From Cupriavidus numazuensis (GTDB lineage Bacteria > Pseudomonadota > Gammaproteobacteria > Burkholderiales > Burkholderiaceae): a stretch of DNA of 64,000 bases. Under the pieces are notes generated by a model. That model was given only the letters and a program-made list of their open reading frames with translations, ran no database searches and had not been told where the DNA came from. Below are positions 44,419-53,448 of the stretch, piece after piece; position 1 is the first letter of the stretch; each line of letters begins with the position of its first letter. The stretch lies in NCBI RefSeq assembly GCF_905397435.1, contig NZ_CAJPVI010000037.1, positions 1-64,000 on the forward strand, read 5' to 3'. Made by a program: the position numbers and the translations under genes.

Positions 44419-45402
44419 ATGAAAGGGATCCGAATCCCAAAGGGCATCACGCTGGCCTGTGCCGCCATTGCGCTGCTTGGCGCACACACGTCCGTGCGGG
44501 CAGAGGGCTGGCCGGCCAAGCCATTGCGGCTGATCGTGCCCTTCCCCGCCGGCGGCCCCGCCGACGTGCTGGCGCGCTATGTCGGCCAGAAGCTCGGCGA
44601 AGACCTGCGCCAGCAGGTGATCGTGGATAACGTGCCGGGCATGGGCGGATCGCTCGGCATGCAGCGCGTGGCGCATGCGAGCCCCGATGGCTATACGCTG
44701 GGATTTGCCACCGTGGGCGCGCTGAGCGTGAACCCTGCGATCTACCGGAAAGTCGGCTACGACCCGCGCCGCGACTTCACGCCTGTGGGGCAGGTCGGCG
44801 AATACGAGAACGTACTGGTGACCGGCGCGACGCAGCCCTACCGCAGCCTGAAGGAGCTGCTTGCCACCGCGCGCGCCACGCCCGACCGGATCACGTACGG
44901 GTCCGCGGGCAACGGCTCGTCGAACCACCTGTCGGGCACCCTGCTGGCCAGCCAGTCGGGGGTGCAGATTCGTCACGTTCCCTACAAAGGCAGCGCCGCG
45001 GCAATGACCGACGTGATGGCCGGCAACGTCGACTTCATGTTCGATGTGCCGGTCACGGCGCTGCCGCAGATCCGCGCCGGCAAGGTGCGCGCGCTGGCCA
45101 CCACCGGCGCCGCGCGGTCGCCCGATTTCCCCGGCGTGCCCACTGTGGCGGAACTGGTGCCGGGCTATGTCGTGGTCGGCTGGGCCGCCGTGGTAGCGCC
45201 CGCTGCGCTGCCGGCCGACGTGACGGCTCGCCTGACCGGCGCCATCCGCAAGATCGTCACCACGCCGGACAGCCGCGACCACTTCCGCGCGCAAGGCTTC
45301 ACGCCGGCATACCTGCCGCCGGAACGCATGGGCGAGCGCATCGGCGCCGACCTTGTGCGCTGGGGCGGTGTGGTGAAGGCGGCGGGCGCGGGCATCGACT
45401 GA
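44419..45402 (+). CDS. Bug-family substrate-binding protein (island copy 2)
   Basis: 327 residues from ATG 44419, with GGAGA 8 bases upstream; ATG 44395 is in frame but has no ribosome binding site. Signal peptide KGITLACAAIALLGAHTSVR with cleavage near VRAEGW. Bug signature: WPAKPLRLIVPFPAGGPADV, DNVPGMGGSLGMQRVAHASP, IRHVPYKGSAAAMTDVMAGN. It heads the plus-strand operon running to 50489. Two different Bug proteins under the same operator motif suggest that the regulon takes up two related ligands. Confidence 0.92.
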   Translation: MKGIRIPKGITLACAAIALLGAHTSVRAEGWPAKPLRLIVPFPAGGPADVLARYVGQKLGEDLRQQVIVDNVPGMGGSLGMQRVAHASPDGYTLGFATVGALSVNPAIYRKVGYDPRRDFTPVGQVGEYENVLVTGATQPYRSLKELLATARATPDRITYGSAGNGSSNHLSGTLLASQSGVQIRHVPYKGSAAAMTDVMAGNVDFMFDVPVTALPQIRAGKVRALATTGAARSPDFPGVPTVAELVPGYVVVGWAAVVAPAALPADVTARLTGAIRKIVTTPDSRDHFRAQGFTPAYLPPERMGERIGADLVRWGGVVKAAGAGID

Positions 45403-45424
45403 TCCGGCACGCGCCTGCCGGGCT

Positions 45425-45443
45425 ACCCCCCAACAGCGGTGGG
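45425..45443 (+). promoter_or_regulatory. Island operator motif, site 5
   Basis: ACCCCCCAACAGCGGTGGG, 15 of 19 matches to site 1, ending 59 bases before the enoyl-CoA hydratase start at 45503. It lies inside the 100-base gap after the Bug gene, so the operon probably has a second promoter here. Confidence 0.5.
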
Positions 45444-45502
45444 CCGAGCCTCGCCGCGCTTGCCGAATATCCCTGTACGCACTCCCATCCAGGCAGCGAA
45501 CC

Positions 45503-46366
45503 ATGCCAGCAGAACTGATCCGCCTGCGCGACGCGCAGCTCACCATCGAGGACGGCATTGCCGAGTTCTCGCACCAGCGGCCCGCCGCCCGCAACGCGCT
45601 GTCGCTCGACCTGCGCGCCGACTATGCCGACATGCTCGACCGCGTCGAGGCCGACCGCGCCATCCGCGCGCTGATCGTGACCGGTTCGGGCGGCAGCTTC
45701 TGCGCCGGCGGGGACCTCAAGTCGCTCAAGGAAAGCCGCGCCAGCAGCAACCCGGAGACCCGCTCGCCCGATGCCATGCGCCGCCGCGTGCAGAGCGCCC
45801 ACGACTGGATGCAACGCCTGCGCGGCCTGGAGATCCCGGTGATCGCCGCCGTGGACGGCGCGGCGGCCGGCGCCGGCTTTTCGCTGGCGCTCGCGGCGGA
45901 CTTCGTGCTCGCCTCGTCGCGCGCATTCTTCTGCATGTCGTTCACCAAGGTGGGCCTTGTGCCGGACCTTGGCGCCTTCTACCTGCTGCCGCGCGTGGTG
46001 GGCATGTCCGTGGCCAAGGAACTGGTGCTGACGGCCCGCCGAGTGGCTGCCGACGAAGCGAAGCGCCTTGGGCTCGTCCATGCCATCCACGCCCCCGATG
46101 ACCTCGCGCAGCAGGCCTGGCAGTTCGCGCGCCGCTTCGCCGAGGGCCCGCGCGAAGCCATGGGCCTGAGCAAGCGCCTGCTCAACCAGAGTTTCGAATC
46201 GCACTACGCGCCGCTTGCCGAACTGGAATGCAGCGCGCAGGCCATCGCCACTTCCGCGCCCTATCACGCCGCTGCCGTGGATGCCTTCCTCGCCGGCGAA
46301 CCGCCCCGCTTCGACTGGGACCGCTGGCAGCAACAACCAGCCCCGGCCTCGACCGCTTCCAAATAA
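45503..46366 (+). CDS. Enoyl-CoA hydratase (crotonase family)
   Basis: 287 residues. VTGSGGSFCAGGDLKSLKES forms the first oxyanion-hole strand, IAAVDGAAAGAGFSLALAAD the second, and MSFTKVGLVPDLGAFYLLPR follows. The Glu common in true hydratases (LPE) is not at its place; VPDLGAF is the pattern of PaaG/ECI-like isomerases that keep an Asp. It may therefore be a delta3-delta2-enoyl-CoA isomerase. It is followed 10 bases later by an acyl-CoA dehydrogenase. Confidence 0.9.
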   Translation: MPAELIRLRDAQLTIEDGIAEFSHQRPAARNALSLDLRADYADMLDRVEADRAIRALIVTGSGGSFCAGGDLKSLKESRASSNPETRSPDAMRRRVQSAHDWMQRLRGLEIPVIAAVDGAAAGAGFSLALAADFVLASSRAFFCMSFTKVGLVPDLGAFYLLPRVVGMSVAKELVLTARRVAADEAKRLGLVHAIHAPDDLAQQAWQFARRFAEGPREAMGLSKRLLNQSFESHYAPLAELECSAQAIATSAPYHAAAVDAFLAGEPPRFDWDRWQQQPAPASTASK

Positions 46367-46376
46367 GGAGACTGCT

Positions 46377-47516
46377 GTGCAACCGACACGTACCGTCTAT
46401 CGCGACGACCATGAAATGTTCCGCACCACCGTGCGCCGCTTCTTCGAGCGCGAATGCGCGCCGAAGCAGGCCGAGTGGGACAAGGCCGGCCAGGTCGACC
46501 GCGACACCTGGCTCAAGGCCGGCCGCGAAGGCCTGCTCTGCATCACGCTGCCGACCGAATACGGCGGCGGTGGCGGCGACTACGGCCACTCGGCTGTGAT
46601 GGCCGAGGAGTACCACCGTGCCGGGCTGTCCGGCGTCAGCTTCGGCATGCACTCGGACATCATTGCGCCGTACATCGCCCGCATCGGCAACGAGGAACAG
46701 AAGCGCAAATGGCTGCCGGGCGCGTGCTCGGGCGAAACCATTCTCGCCATCGCCATGACCGAACCTGGCACCGGCAGCGACCTGAAGGCGGTGCGTACCA
46801 CCGCCGTGCGCGAAGGCGACGAGTATGTGATCAACGGCAGCAAGACCTTCATCAGCAACGGGATCACCGCCGACCTGATCGTGGTGGTCTGCAAGACCGA
46901 CCCGGCGGCTGGCGCGAAGGGCATCAGCCTGATCGTGGTCGAGGCCGACCGCGCGGGCTTCCGCCGCGGATGCAAGCTCGACAAGGTGGGACAGCACGCG
47001 CAGGACACGGCGGAGCTGTTCTTCGACAACGTGCGCGTGCCGGTCACCAACCTGCTGGGCGAGGAAGGCAAGGGCTTCGGCTACCTGATGCAGGAACTGC
47101 CGCAGGAGCGCTTCTCCATCGCCGTCGGCGCCGCTGCGCGGCTGGAGGCCGTGCTCGCGCACACGCTGGCCTACGTGAAGGACCGCAGAGCCTTCGGCCA
47201 GACCGTCTGGGACTTCCAGAACACCCGCTTCAAGCTGGCCGACATCCAGACGCAGGCCATTGCGGTCCGCCTGATGATCGACCACTACCTCGGCGAGCAC
47301 ATGCGCCGCCGGCTGACGCTCGAAGAGTCCGCCATCGCGAAGCTGTTCGCCACCGAAACGCTCGGCAAGGCGCTCGACGAGATGGTGCAGCTCCATGGCG
47401 GCTACGGCTACATGATGGAGTACCCCGTGGCCCGCGCCTTTGTCGACTCGCGCGTGAACCGCATCTACGGCGGCACCAGCGAAGTCATGCGCGAACTGAT
47501 CTCGCGCCAGCTCTGA
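46377..47516 (+). CDS. Acyl-CoA dehydrogenase (long-chain FadE-like)
   Basis: 379 residues from GTG 46377; AAGGAG at 46365-46370 fixes this start. Flavin segment AIAMTEPGTGSDLKAVRTTA with VINGSKTFISNGITADLIVV, then RRAFGQTVWDFQNTRFKLAD and RIYGGTSEVMRELISRQL. The YGGTSEVM end places it with long-chain/isovaleryl-like enzymes whose catalytic Glu lies earlier in the C-terminal domain. Third gene of the plus-strand operon. Confidence 0.94.
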   Translation: MQPTRTVYRDDHEMFRTTVRRFFERECAPKQAEWDKAGQVDRDTWLKAGREGLLCITLPTEYGGGGGDYGHSAVMAEEYHRAGLSGVSFGMHSDIIAPYIARIGNEEQKRKWLPGACSGETILAIAMTEPGTGSDLKAVRTTAVREGDEYVINGSKTFISNGITADLIVVVCKTDPAAGAKGISLIVVEADRAGFRRGCKLDKVGQHAQDTAELFFDNVRVPVTNLLGEEGKGFGYLMQELPQERFSIAVGAAARLEAVLAHTLAYVKDRRAFGQTVWDFQNTRFKLADIQTQAIAVRLMIDHYLGEHMRRRLTLEESAIAKLFATETLGKALDEMVQLHGGYGYMMEYPVARAFVDSRVNRIYGGTSEVMRELISRQL

Positions 47517-47554
47517 ACATCCATTGATTGAATTTCCGAAGGAGGAGTAGTCCC

Positions 47555-48739
47555 ATGACACGCAATGTGTTTGTCGCCGGCGTCGGCATGATCCCGTTCG
47601 CCAAGCCCGGCGCCAGCGCCCACTATGACGAGATGGGCGCGCAGGCCATCAGCCAGGCACTGGAAGACGCCGGCCTGTCCTATGCCGATGTACAGCAGGC
47701 CTATGCCGGCTATGTCTACGGCGATTCGACCTGCGGCCAGGCCGCGCTGTACCGCGTGGGCCTGAGCGGCGTGCCGGTCGTCAATGTCAACAACAACTGC
47801 GCGACGGGATCGTCTGCGTTGTTCCTGGCACGCCAGGCCGTGCAGAGCGGAGCGGTCGACTGCGCCATTGCGGTCGGCTTCGAGGAAATGCAGCCCGGCG
47901 CACTGGCCAGCCACTGGGACGACCGCCCGCGGGCCATGAGCCGCACGCTGGCGATGGTCGAGCATATCCAGCCCGACTGCGAACTGCCGGGCGCGATCCG
48001 CATGTTCGCGGGCGCTGGCCTGGCCCACATGGAGAAGTACGGCACCAAGCTGGAAACCTTCGCGAAGATCCGCGCCAAGGCCAGCCGCCACGCGGCCAAC
48101 AACCCGCTCGCGATCTTCCGCAAGGTGGTGACGCCCGAGGAAGTGCTGGCGGCGCCAGCCGTGTGGGAAGGCGTGCTGACACGCCTGATGGCCTGCCCGC
48201 CGACCTGCGGCGCGGCGGCCGCGATCGTCGTGTCGGAGGAGTTCGCGCGCAAGCGTGGCCTGCGCACCGATGTGTTCATCGCCGGCCAGGCGATGACGAC
48301 CGACAAGCCGGATGCGTTCGACAACCCGAGCATGATCGAGCTGGTCGGCGTCGGCATGACGAAGTCGGCCTCGCAAGCGGTGTATGAGCAGGCGGGCATC
48401 GGCCCGGACGATATCGACGTGATCGAGCTGCACGACTGCTTCGCGCAGAACGAACTGCTGACCTACGAAGGCCTGGGCCTGTGCAAGGAAGGCGAAGGCG
48501 AACAGCTGGTCAACGACGGCGACAACACCTACGGCGGCAAGTGGGTGGTCAACCCGTCGGGCGGCCTGCTGTCGAAGGGCCATCCGCTTGGCGCCACCGG
48601 CCTGGCCCAGTGCTACGAACTGGTTCACCAGTTGCGCGGCACCGCCGGCGACCGCCAGGTGCCCGGTGCGAAGGTCGCGCTGCAGCACAACCTCGGCCTC
48701 GGCGGCGCCTGTGTGGTGACCGCGTTCAAGAAAGCCTGA
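47555..48739 (+). CDS. SCP2-type thiolase (SCPx-like)
   Basis: 394 residues from ATG 47555, preceded by GGAGGAG. VNVNNNCATGSSALFLARQA holds the acyl-accepting Cys, ELHDCFAQNELLTYEGLGLC the HDCF motif, and NPSGGLLSKGHPLGATGLAQ the C-terminal signature. This is the pattern of peroxisomal SCPx thiolase, which cuts 2-methyl-branched 3-ketoacyl-CoAs. With the racemase-like gene on the other strand it supports a branched substrate. No DUF35 gene is next to this copy. Confidence 0.92.
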   Translation: MTRNVFVAGVGMIPFAKPGASAHYDEMGAQAISQALEDAGLSYADVQQAYAGYVYGDSTCGQAALYRVGLSGVPVVNVNNNCATGSSALFLARQAVQSGAVDCAIAVGFEEMQPGALASHWDDRPRAMSRTLAMVEHIQPDCELPGAIRMFAGAGLAHMEKYGTKLETFAKIRAKASRHAANNPLAIFRKVVTPEEVLAAPAVWEGVLTRLMACPPTCGAAAAIVVSEEFARKRGLRTDVFIAGQAMTTDKPDAFDNPSMIELVGVGMTKSASQAVYEQAGIGPDDIDVIELHDCFAQNELLTYEGLGLCKEGEGEQLVNDGDNTYGGKWVVNPSGGLLSKGHPLGATGLAQCYELVHQLRGTAGDRQVPGAKVALQHNLGLGGACVVTAFKKA

Positions 48740-48758
48740 CGCCACGGAGAATATCGAC

Positions 48759-49199
48759 ATGCTGGACAAATCGCATATCGGCAAGATCCTGCCGAGCTTC
48801 AACGCCACCGCCGAAGCGGGCCAGTTGCGCTTCTTCGCCAAGGCCATCGGCGAGACCGACCCGATCTACACCGACGAATCGGCCGCCCGCGACGCCGGCC
48901 ACCCCGACCTGCCACTGCCGCCGACCTTCCTGTTTTCGCTGGAGTTCACGCAGCCGACCAAGCAATGGCGCGAGGATGTGGGCATCAAACCGTCGCGCAT
49001 CCTGCACGGCGAGCAATCGTTCCACTACCACCGCACCGCCTATGCCGGCGACACGCTGCGCTTCGAAAGCCGCATCGCCGACATCTACGACAAGAAGGGC
49101 GGCGCGCTGTCCTTCCTCGTGCGCGAGACGCGCGTGACCAACCAGCGTGGCGAGCACGTGGCCGATCTGCGCAGCGTGCTGGTGCATCGCAATGGCTGA
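48759..49199 (+). CDS. MaoC-like hydratase, N-terminal-type subunit
   Basis: 146 residues with a single hot-dog fold of the MaoC N-terminal (FAS1-like) dehydratase type: FNATAEAGQLRFFAKAIGET, PIYTDESAARDAGHPDLPLP, HGEQSFHYHRTAYAGDTLRF and a final VTNQRGEHVADLRSVLVHR. The Asp/His catalytic pair of active hydratases is not obvious, so it is probably the structural half of a heteromeric hydratase with the next gene, as in ChsH1/ChsH2-type pairs. Confidence 0.85.
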   Translation: MLDKSHIGKILPSFNATAEAGQLRFFAKAIGETDPIYTDESAARDAGHPDLPLPPTFLFSLEFTQPTKQWREDVGIKPSRILHGEQSFHYHRTAYAGDTLRFESRIADIYDKKGGALSFLVRETRVTNQRGEHVADLRSVLVHRNG

Positions 49200-49215
49200 A
49201 CCCGGAGACCTGTTC

Positions 49216-49632
49216 ATGAGCAAGACCGATCTCGCCGCCGTGAAGGCCGGCGACACCCTGCCCCCGCTGACGCTGCCGCCCGTCAACCGCACCATGCTGG
49301 CACTGTTCGCCGGCGCGTCGGGCGACCACAACGCAATCCATATCGACATCGACTACGCGCGCAAGGCCGGCATGGCCGACGTGTTCGCGCACGGCATGCT
49401 GTCGATGGCCTGGCTCGGCCGGCTGCTGACGCAGTGGGTGGACCAGCGCCGCATCCGCGACTTCGGCGTGCGCTTCACCGGCATTACGCACCTGGGTCAT
49501 GAGATCACCTGCACGGGCCGCGTGACCGAGGTGTTCGAAGCCGATGGCGAAAAGCGCGCACGCCTGGAAATCCAGACGGCCAACCAGTACGGCGAGGCCA
49601 AGGTCCTCGGCGACGCGGTCGTCGCACTCTGA
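49216..49632 (+). CDS. MaoC-like hydratase, catalytic subunit
   Basis: 138 residues from ATG 49216, with GGAGA 7 bases upstream. The hydratase-2 motif is clear: LALFAGASGDHNAIHIDIDY, with catalytic Asp and His, followed by ADVFAHGMLSMAWLGRLLTQ. It should hydrate 2-enoyl-CoA to (3R)-hydroxyacyl-CoA together with the preceding subunit. The two genes are separated by 16 bases. The (R)-hydroxy product matches the MFE-2-like SDRs of the island. Confidence 0.88.
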   Translation: MSKTDLAAVKAGDTLPPLTLPPVNRTMLALFAGASGDHNAIHIDIDYARKAGMADVFAHGMLSMAWLGRLLTQWVDQRRIRDFGVRFTGITHLGHEITCTGRVTEVFEADGEKRARLEIQTANQYGEAKVLGDAVVAL

Positions 49633-49664
49633 ATCCCGCACTACGCATTGACGAAGGAGATATC

Positions 49665-50489
49665 GTGGGAAAGCTTGATGGAAAGGTCGCCCTGGTCACC
49701 GGCTCCGGCCGTGGCATCGGACAGGCCATTGCACTGAAACTGGCGAGCGAAGGCGCTCGCCTCGTCGTCAACGACCTCGACGCCGACCCGGCGCACGAGA
49801 CTGTCGAACTGCTGCGCAAGGCCGGTGCCGAAGCCGTCGCCTGCGTGGGCAGCGTGACCGCGCCGGACTTCGCCGAGCGTTACATTGGCACGGCGATCAA
49901 GGCGTTCGGCAACATCGACATCATCGTCAACAACGCTGGCTACACCTGGGACGACGTGATCCAGCGCATGACGGACGAACAGTGGTACGCCATCCTGGAC
50001 TGCCACATGACCGCGCCGTTCCGCATCCTGCGCGCGGCCTACCCGCACCTGAAGGCGCAGTACCAGGCCGACCAGGACGCCGGCCGCGAGGTGTTCCGCA
50101 AAATCGTGAACGTGTCGTCCGTGTCCGCGCTGAACGGCAATGCCGGCCAGATCAACTACTCGTCGGCCAAGTCGGGGGTCATCGGCATGACGCGCGCGAT
50201 GAGCCGCGAGTGGGGCCGCCTGAAGGTCAACGTCAACGCGGTGGCCTTCGGCCTGATCCACACCCGCATGACCGATGCCGACGCCAAGGCCGGCGCGACC
50301 GTGAAGATCGAGGGCCGCGACATCCGCGTGGGCATCAATCCGGAGCTGATCAAGACCCATGCGCAGCGCTGCCCGCTGGGCCGTGGCGGCACGCCGGAAG
50401 AAGCCGCCGGCGCGGTGTACCTGTTCTGCCTGCCGGAGTCGAACTACATCACCGGGCAGATCGTGGCGGTGGCAGGCGGACCGCAGTAA
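49665..50489 (+). CDS. SDR dehydrogenase, hydroxyacyl-CoA type
   Basis: 274 residues from GTG 49665, with AAGGAGA upstream. GKVALVTGSGRGIGQAIALK, VVNDLDADPAHETVEL (Asp favouring NAD), IIVNNAGYTWDDVIQRMTDE and GNAGQINYSSAKSGVIGMTR contain all SDR active-site residues. The insert KIEGRDIRVGINPELIKTHA before the C-terminus is longer than in FabG. Last gene of the plus-strand operon; a strong hairpin follows. It probably oxidises the (3R)-hydroxyacyl-CoA made by the MaoC pair. Confidence 0.93.
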   Translation: MGKLDGKVALVTGSGRGIGQAIALKLASEGARLVVNDLDADPAHETVELLRKAGAEAVACVGSVTAPDFAERYIGTAIKAFGNIDIIVNNAGYTWDDVIQRMTDEQWYAILDCHMTAPFRILRAAYPHLKAQYQADQDAGREVFRKIVNVSSVSALNGNAGQINYSSAKSGVIGMTRAMSREWGRLKVNVNAVAFGLIHTRMTDADAKAGATVKIEGRDIRVGINPELIKTHAQRCPLGRGGTPEEAAGAVYLFCLPESNYITGQIVAVAGGPQ

Positions 50490-50500
50490 CGCGGTCGTTG

Positions 50501-50524
50501 CCCTCGCCCGATTGCGGGCGAGGG
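50501..50524. terminator. Bidirectional terminator-like hairpin
   Basis: CCCTCGCCCG-ATTG-CGGGCGAGGG has perfect 10-bp arms and sits in the 45-base gap between the convergent SDR and LuxR stops. There is no T-run on either side, so it may act with Rho or as a 3' stabiliser. Confidence 0.6.
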
Positions 50525-50534
50525 GCCGTCCGAA

Positions 50535-53342
50535 TCAGGCGTCGGCGTTGCCGGCGCCCCAGTCCACATCGCGCAGCCGCTCCAGCGCCTCGTCGCGCCC
50601 GCTCACGCCCAGCTTGGCGTAGATATTGGTCAGGTGCCACTTGACCGTCTCCGGAGACAATCCCAGCGCACGCGCGATCTTCTTGGTCGTGATCAGTTCC
50701 GACAGCAAGCGCACCACGTCGGTCTCGCGCTCGCTGAGCGCGGCCACGCCGACGGTCGAGGCGCGCTTGCGCGCGCGTACGTTGCCCCCGTCCACCTTGG
50801 CCGGCAATGCTGCCTGCAGCCGTTCGACGTAGAACGCGAGAACGGGGTCAAGCGTCTCCTCCCTCGCCACACTGCCTATCAACTCCATCGCCGAGGGTTC
50901 GGCGTCGAGAATGCGCCGCAGCAGGCCCAGCCGATGGCCGAGGTGCAGCGCCGATACCACGTTCGCGCGCGCGGCTGTCGCTCGGCCAAGCTTGTGGTCG
51001 ACGACGGCGCGCTGAAGGCGCAGATAGGCCACGTTGTGCATGCGGCCGTGCGCCTCGCAATGGGCGATCAAAGGATCAAGCATCAGCGCGGCCTGCTCCA
51101 GGTCGCCGGTGGCCAGCAGCCAGCGGATGGTCGCGCCACGCAGCGCGAACGTGGGGCCAGTGAAACGGCTCGCCTGAGGCTGGCAGGCCTCGAGTTCCTG
51201 CAAGCGCTTCAGCAGGGCTTGTGCGGCATCGAATTCGCCGAGCAGCAACCGGCGAAATACCTGCGCGCCGAGGCTGTAGGCCAGAAGGCGGTCCAGTCCG
51301 AGCGAGCTGCCATATTCCTCCAGCCGGTCGAGATAAGCGAAGGCTTCGAGGTGGTGGCCAGCCTGCCAGTGAGCGCCTGACAGGACGACCATCACGCGCA
51401 GTACCGAATCCGGAATCGACACACGCTCGAGCAGGTCCACGCGGCCCTCGAGCAACTCGCGCGCGGCCTCGTTCTGGTTCTGTTCGTACAGCACTTCGCC
51501 CAGCAAGGCGGCCGCCAGGCAGGCGGGATCGGCGCATGACTTGCCGCGCGCCTCGGCCTCGCGCAGCGCCGAGCGGTAGACGCGTTCGGCCTGCAGGAGC
51601 TGTCCTTCCAGCGCATGGCTCAGGCCGACCATGCACTGGCCCTGCAGCACGCCGGCCGACGTGCCCATCAGCGGCACGCCGTCGATGGTGGGCCGCTTGG
51701 TGTCGATCTGGATGCTGCGCGCGCGCTCGTATTCGCCGCGCTGCATGTAGATCCACGACAGCATGTTGTTGCAGGCCGCGAGCGTGATGCCCTCGGTGCC
51801 CGGCGGCGGCGACAGCAGCTGCGGCAGCAGGCCCATGGCGCCGTCCACGTCGTCGCGCTGGATGGCCAGCACCGTGCGCAGCACGACCAGCGTGAAGCGT
51901 TCGTTCACCGCCTGCGCGGGCAGGTCGTGTTCGAGCGCATCGACGCCGGCAGCACAGGCGGCAAAGTCGCGGTGATAGAGATGCTGGCGCGCCATCCACA
52001 TGCGCAGCGGCACGCTCGCTTCCACCTGCTCTGGCGGCAGCAGCCGAACCAGCGTCACCAGCTTGGCGAGATCGCCGTTGGCAAAGAGCGAAGTCGCGCA
52101 CTGCTCGACCAGCGCTGCCGCGCGCGCGGGCTCGCCGGCGCGCACCGCATGCTGCACGGCCTCGTCAAGATGGCCGTGATCGAGGAACCATTTCCACGCC
52201 CGGGCGTGCACGGCCCGCCGCGCGCCGGTGCTCCAGCTTTCGAAGCGCGCCAGCAGCGTCTCGCGCAGCAGCGGGTGCAGCCGGTACCAGGTCTGCGCGC
52301 CCTGTTGCTCGATCGAGATGATGAAGAGGTTGTCGTTCTCCAGGCGCTCAAGCAAGGCTGCCTCGCTGCCAGAGGCGGCGGCTTCATCGCGTCCTGCCAG
52401 CACGGCGCACAGCGGCGCGCAGAAGCGATCGCAGGCCGCGGCCGGGGTCAGCAGCTCCAGTTCGTCCGGGCTCAGGCGCGACAGCACCTCGCGCTCGAAG
52501 TAGGCAGAGAATGCCTGCGGATCGCGCACCTGCTCGCGGATGGCGGCGTCGAGCGCATCGGCGGACATGCCGGGCCGCTTCTTCTTGAGAAAGACGCTGA
52601 ACAGCTGCAGGCCAGCGACCCAGCCGTCGGTCTGTGCATGCAGGCGTTGCGCGACGGCAGGCTCGACATCTCCGAGCTGCGCCTTCAGGAAGCGTTCGGC
52701 TTCGGCCGGCGACAGGCGCAGGTCGGCAAGCCCGAGTTCGAGCGTCTGGTCCTCCGCGCGCAGGCGCTCGAGCGACACGTGCGGCACGGAGCGCGAGGCA
52801 AAGGCAAGGTGCAGGTTGGGCGGCGCGTAGTCGAGCAGCCACTGCAGCGCTTCCCAGATGCGGCTGTCGGTGATGTGGTGCAGGTCATCGAGCACGATCA
52901 CCAGTTCGCGCCGGTAGCGCGCGATGCCCCGCACGAGCGCGATCACGATGCGCTCGATCGCTTCCTGATCGGTCCCCACGCCTTCGAGCAGCATGGCCTC
53001 GCGCGAGATAGCGGGATCGACGTTGGCGATGCTGGCCAGCAGGTAATCGATCCACGTGCCGGGATCGTTGTCATCGGCATCGAGCGAAAGCCACGCCACG
53101 TGGTAGCCGAGCGGCGTCAGCGCTTGCCCCCACGCGACCAGCGTGGTGGTCTTGCCATAGCCCGCCGGGCTTTGCAGCACGACGCAGCGGCGGCGGCGTT
53201 CTGCCATCAGCCGTGCCAGCAGCGGCTCGTGCGGCACCGCCTTGCGGCCGATGCGGGGCGGCACCAGCTTGCTGGTGACGAGTGGCTTGAGCGTCGCTCT
53301 GGGCGACGTCGGCTCCGGCTTTGCGGAAGAGGTCTCTGTCAT
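50535..53342 (-). CDS. MalT-like (LAL) LuxR-family ATP-binding regulator
   Basis: 935 residues from ATG 53342. Order: ATPase domain with Walker A in LQSPAGYGKTTTLVAW (about residue 60) and the Walker B-like LVIVLDDLHHITD (about 150), winged helix and SUPR-type helical repeats (330-840), and a LuxR HTH at the end (LSERETDVVRLLSELITTKK, then ALGLSPETVKWHLTNIYAKL). Such proteins bind an inducer and ATP, oligomerise and activate promoters. It lies between the catabolic operon and the divergent porin, and is the best candidate for binding the 19-bp motif found at six promoters of the island. Its own promoter shows no such motif facing it. Confidence 0.92.
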   Translation of the reverse strand: MTETSSAKPEPTSPRATLKPLVTSKLVPPRIGRKAVPHEPLLARLMAERRRRCVVLQSPAGYGKTTTLVAWGQALTPLGYHVAWLSLDADDNDPGTWIDYLLASIANVDPAISREAMLLEGVGTDQEAIERIVIALVRGIARYRRELVIVLDDLHHITDSRIWEALQWLLDYAPPNLHLAFASRSVPHVSLERLRAEDQTLELGLADLRLSPAEAERFLKAQLGDVEPAVAQRLHAQTDGWVAGLQLFSVFLKKKRPGMSADALDAAIREQVRDPQAFSAYFEREVLSRLSPDELELLTPAAACDRFCAPLCAVLAGRDEAAASGSEAALLERLENDNLFIISIEQQGAQTWYRLHPLLRETLLARFESWSTGARRAVHARAWKWFLDHGHLDEAVQHAVRAGEPARAAALVEQCATSLFANGDLAKLVTLVRLLPPEQVEASVPLRMWMARQHLYHRDFAACAAGVDALEHDLPAQAVNERFTLVVLRTVLAIQRDDVDGAMGLLPQLLSPPPGTEGITLAACNNMLSWIYMQRGEYERARSIQIDTKRPTIDGVPLMGTSAGVLQGQCMVGLSHALEGQLLQAERVYRSALREAEARGKSCADPACLAAALLGEVLYEQNQNEAARELLEGRVDLLERVSIPDSVLRVMVVLSGAHWQAGHHLEAFAYLDRLEEYGSSLGLDRLLAYSLGAQVFRRLLLGEFDAAQALLKRLQELEACQPQASRFTGPTFALRGATIRWLLATGDLEQAALMLDPLIAHCEAHGRMHNVAYLRLQRAVVDHKLGRATAARANVVSALHLGHRLGLLRRILDAEPSAMELIGSVAREETLDPVLAFYVERLQAALPAKVDGGNVRARKRASTVGVAALSERETDVVRLLSELITTKKIARALGLSPETVKWHLTNIYAKLGVSGRDEALERLRDVDWGAGNADA

Positions 53343-53448
53343 GCGCGGCCTCATAAGAATTCGAGGCGATTTTACAGCGCACATTCGTCGCCCGGGGGGG
53401 CGGATTGCACCGCGCCTGACAACGCCGGCGCGCAGCCGGACAAACCCT

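Noticed and set aside
53385..53405. GC-rich run between the LuxR gene and the porin as a further island operator
   Set aside because: It has the C-run on the minus strand but not the CCGGTGGG half, so it does not meet the motif used for the six sites.
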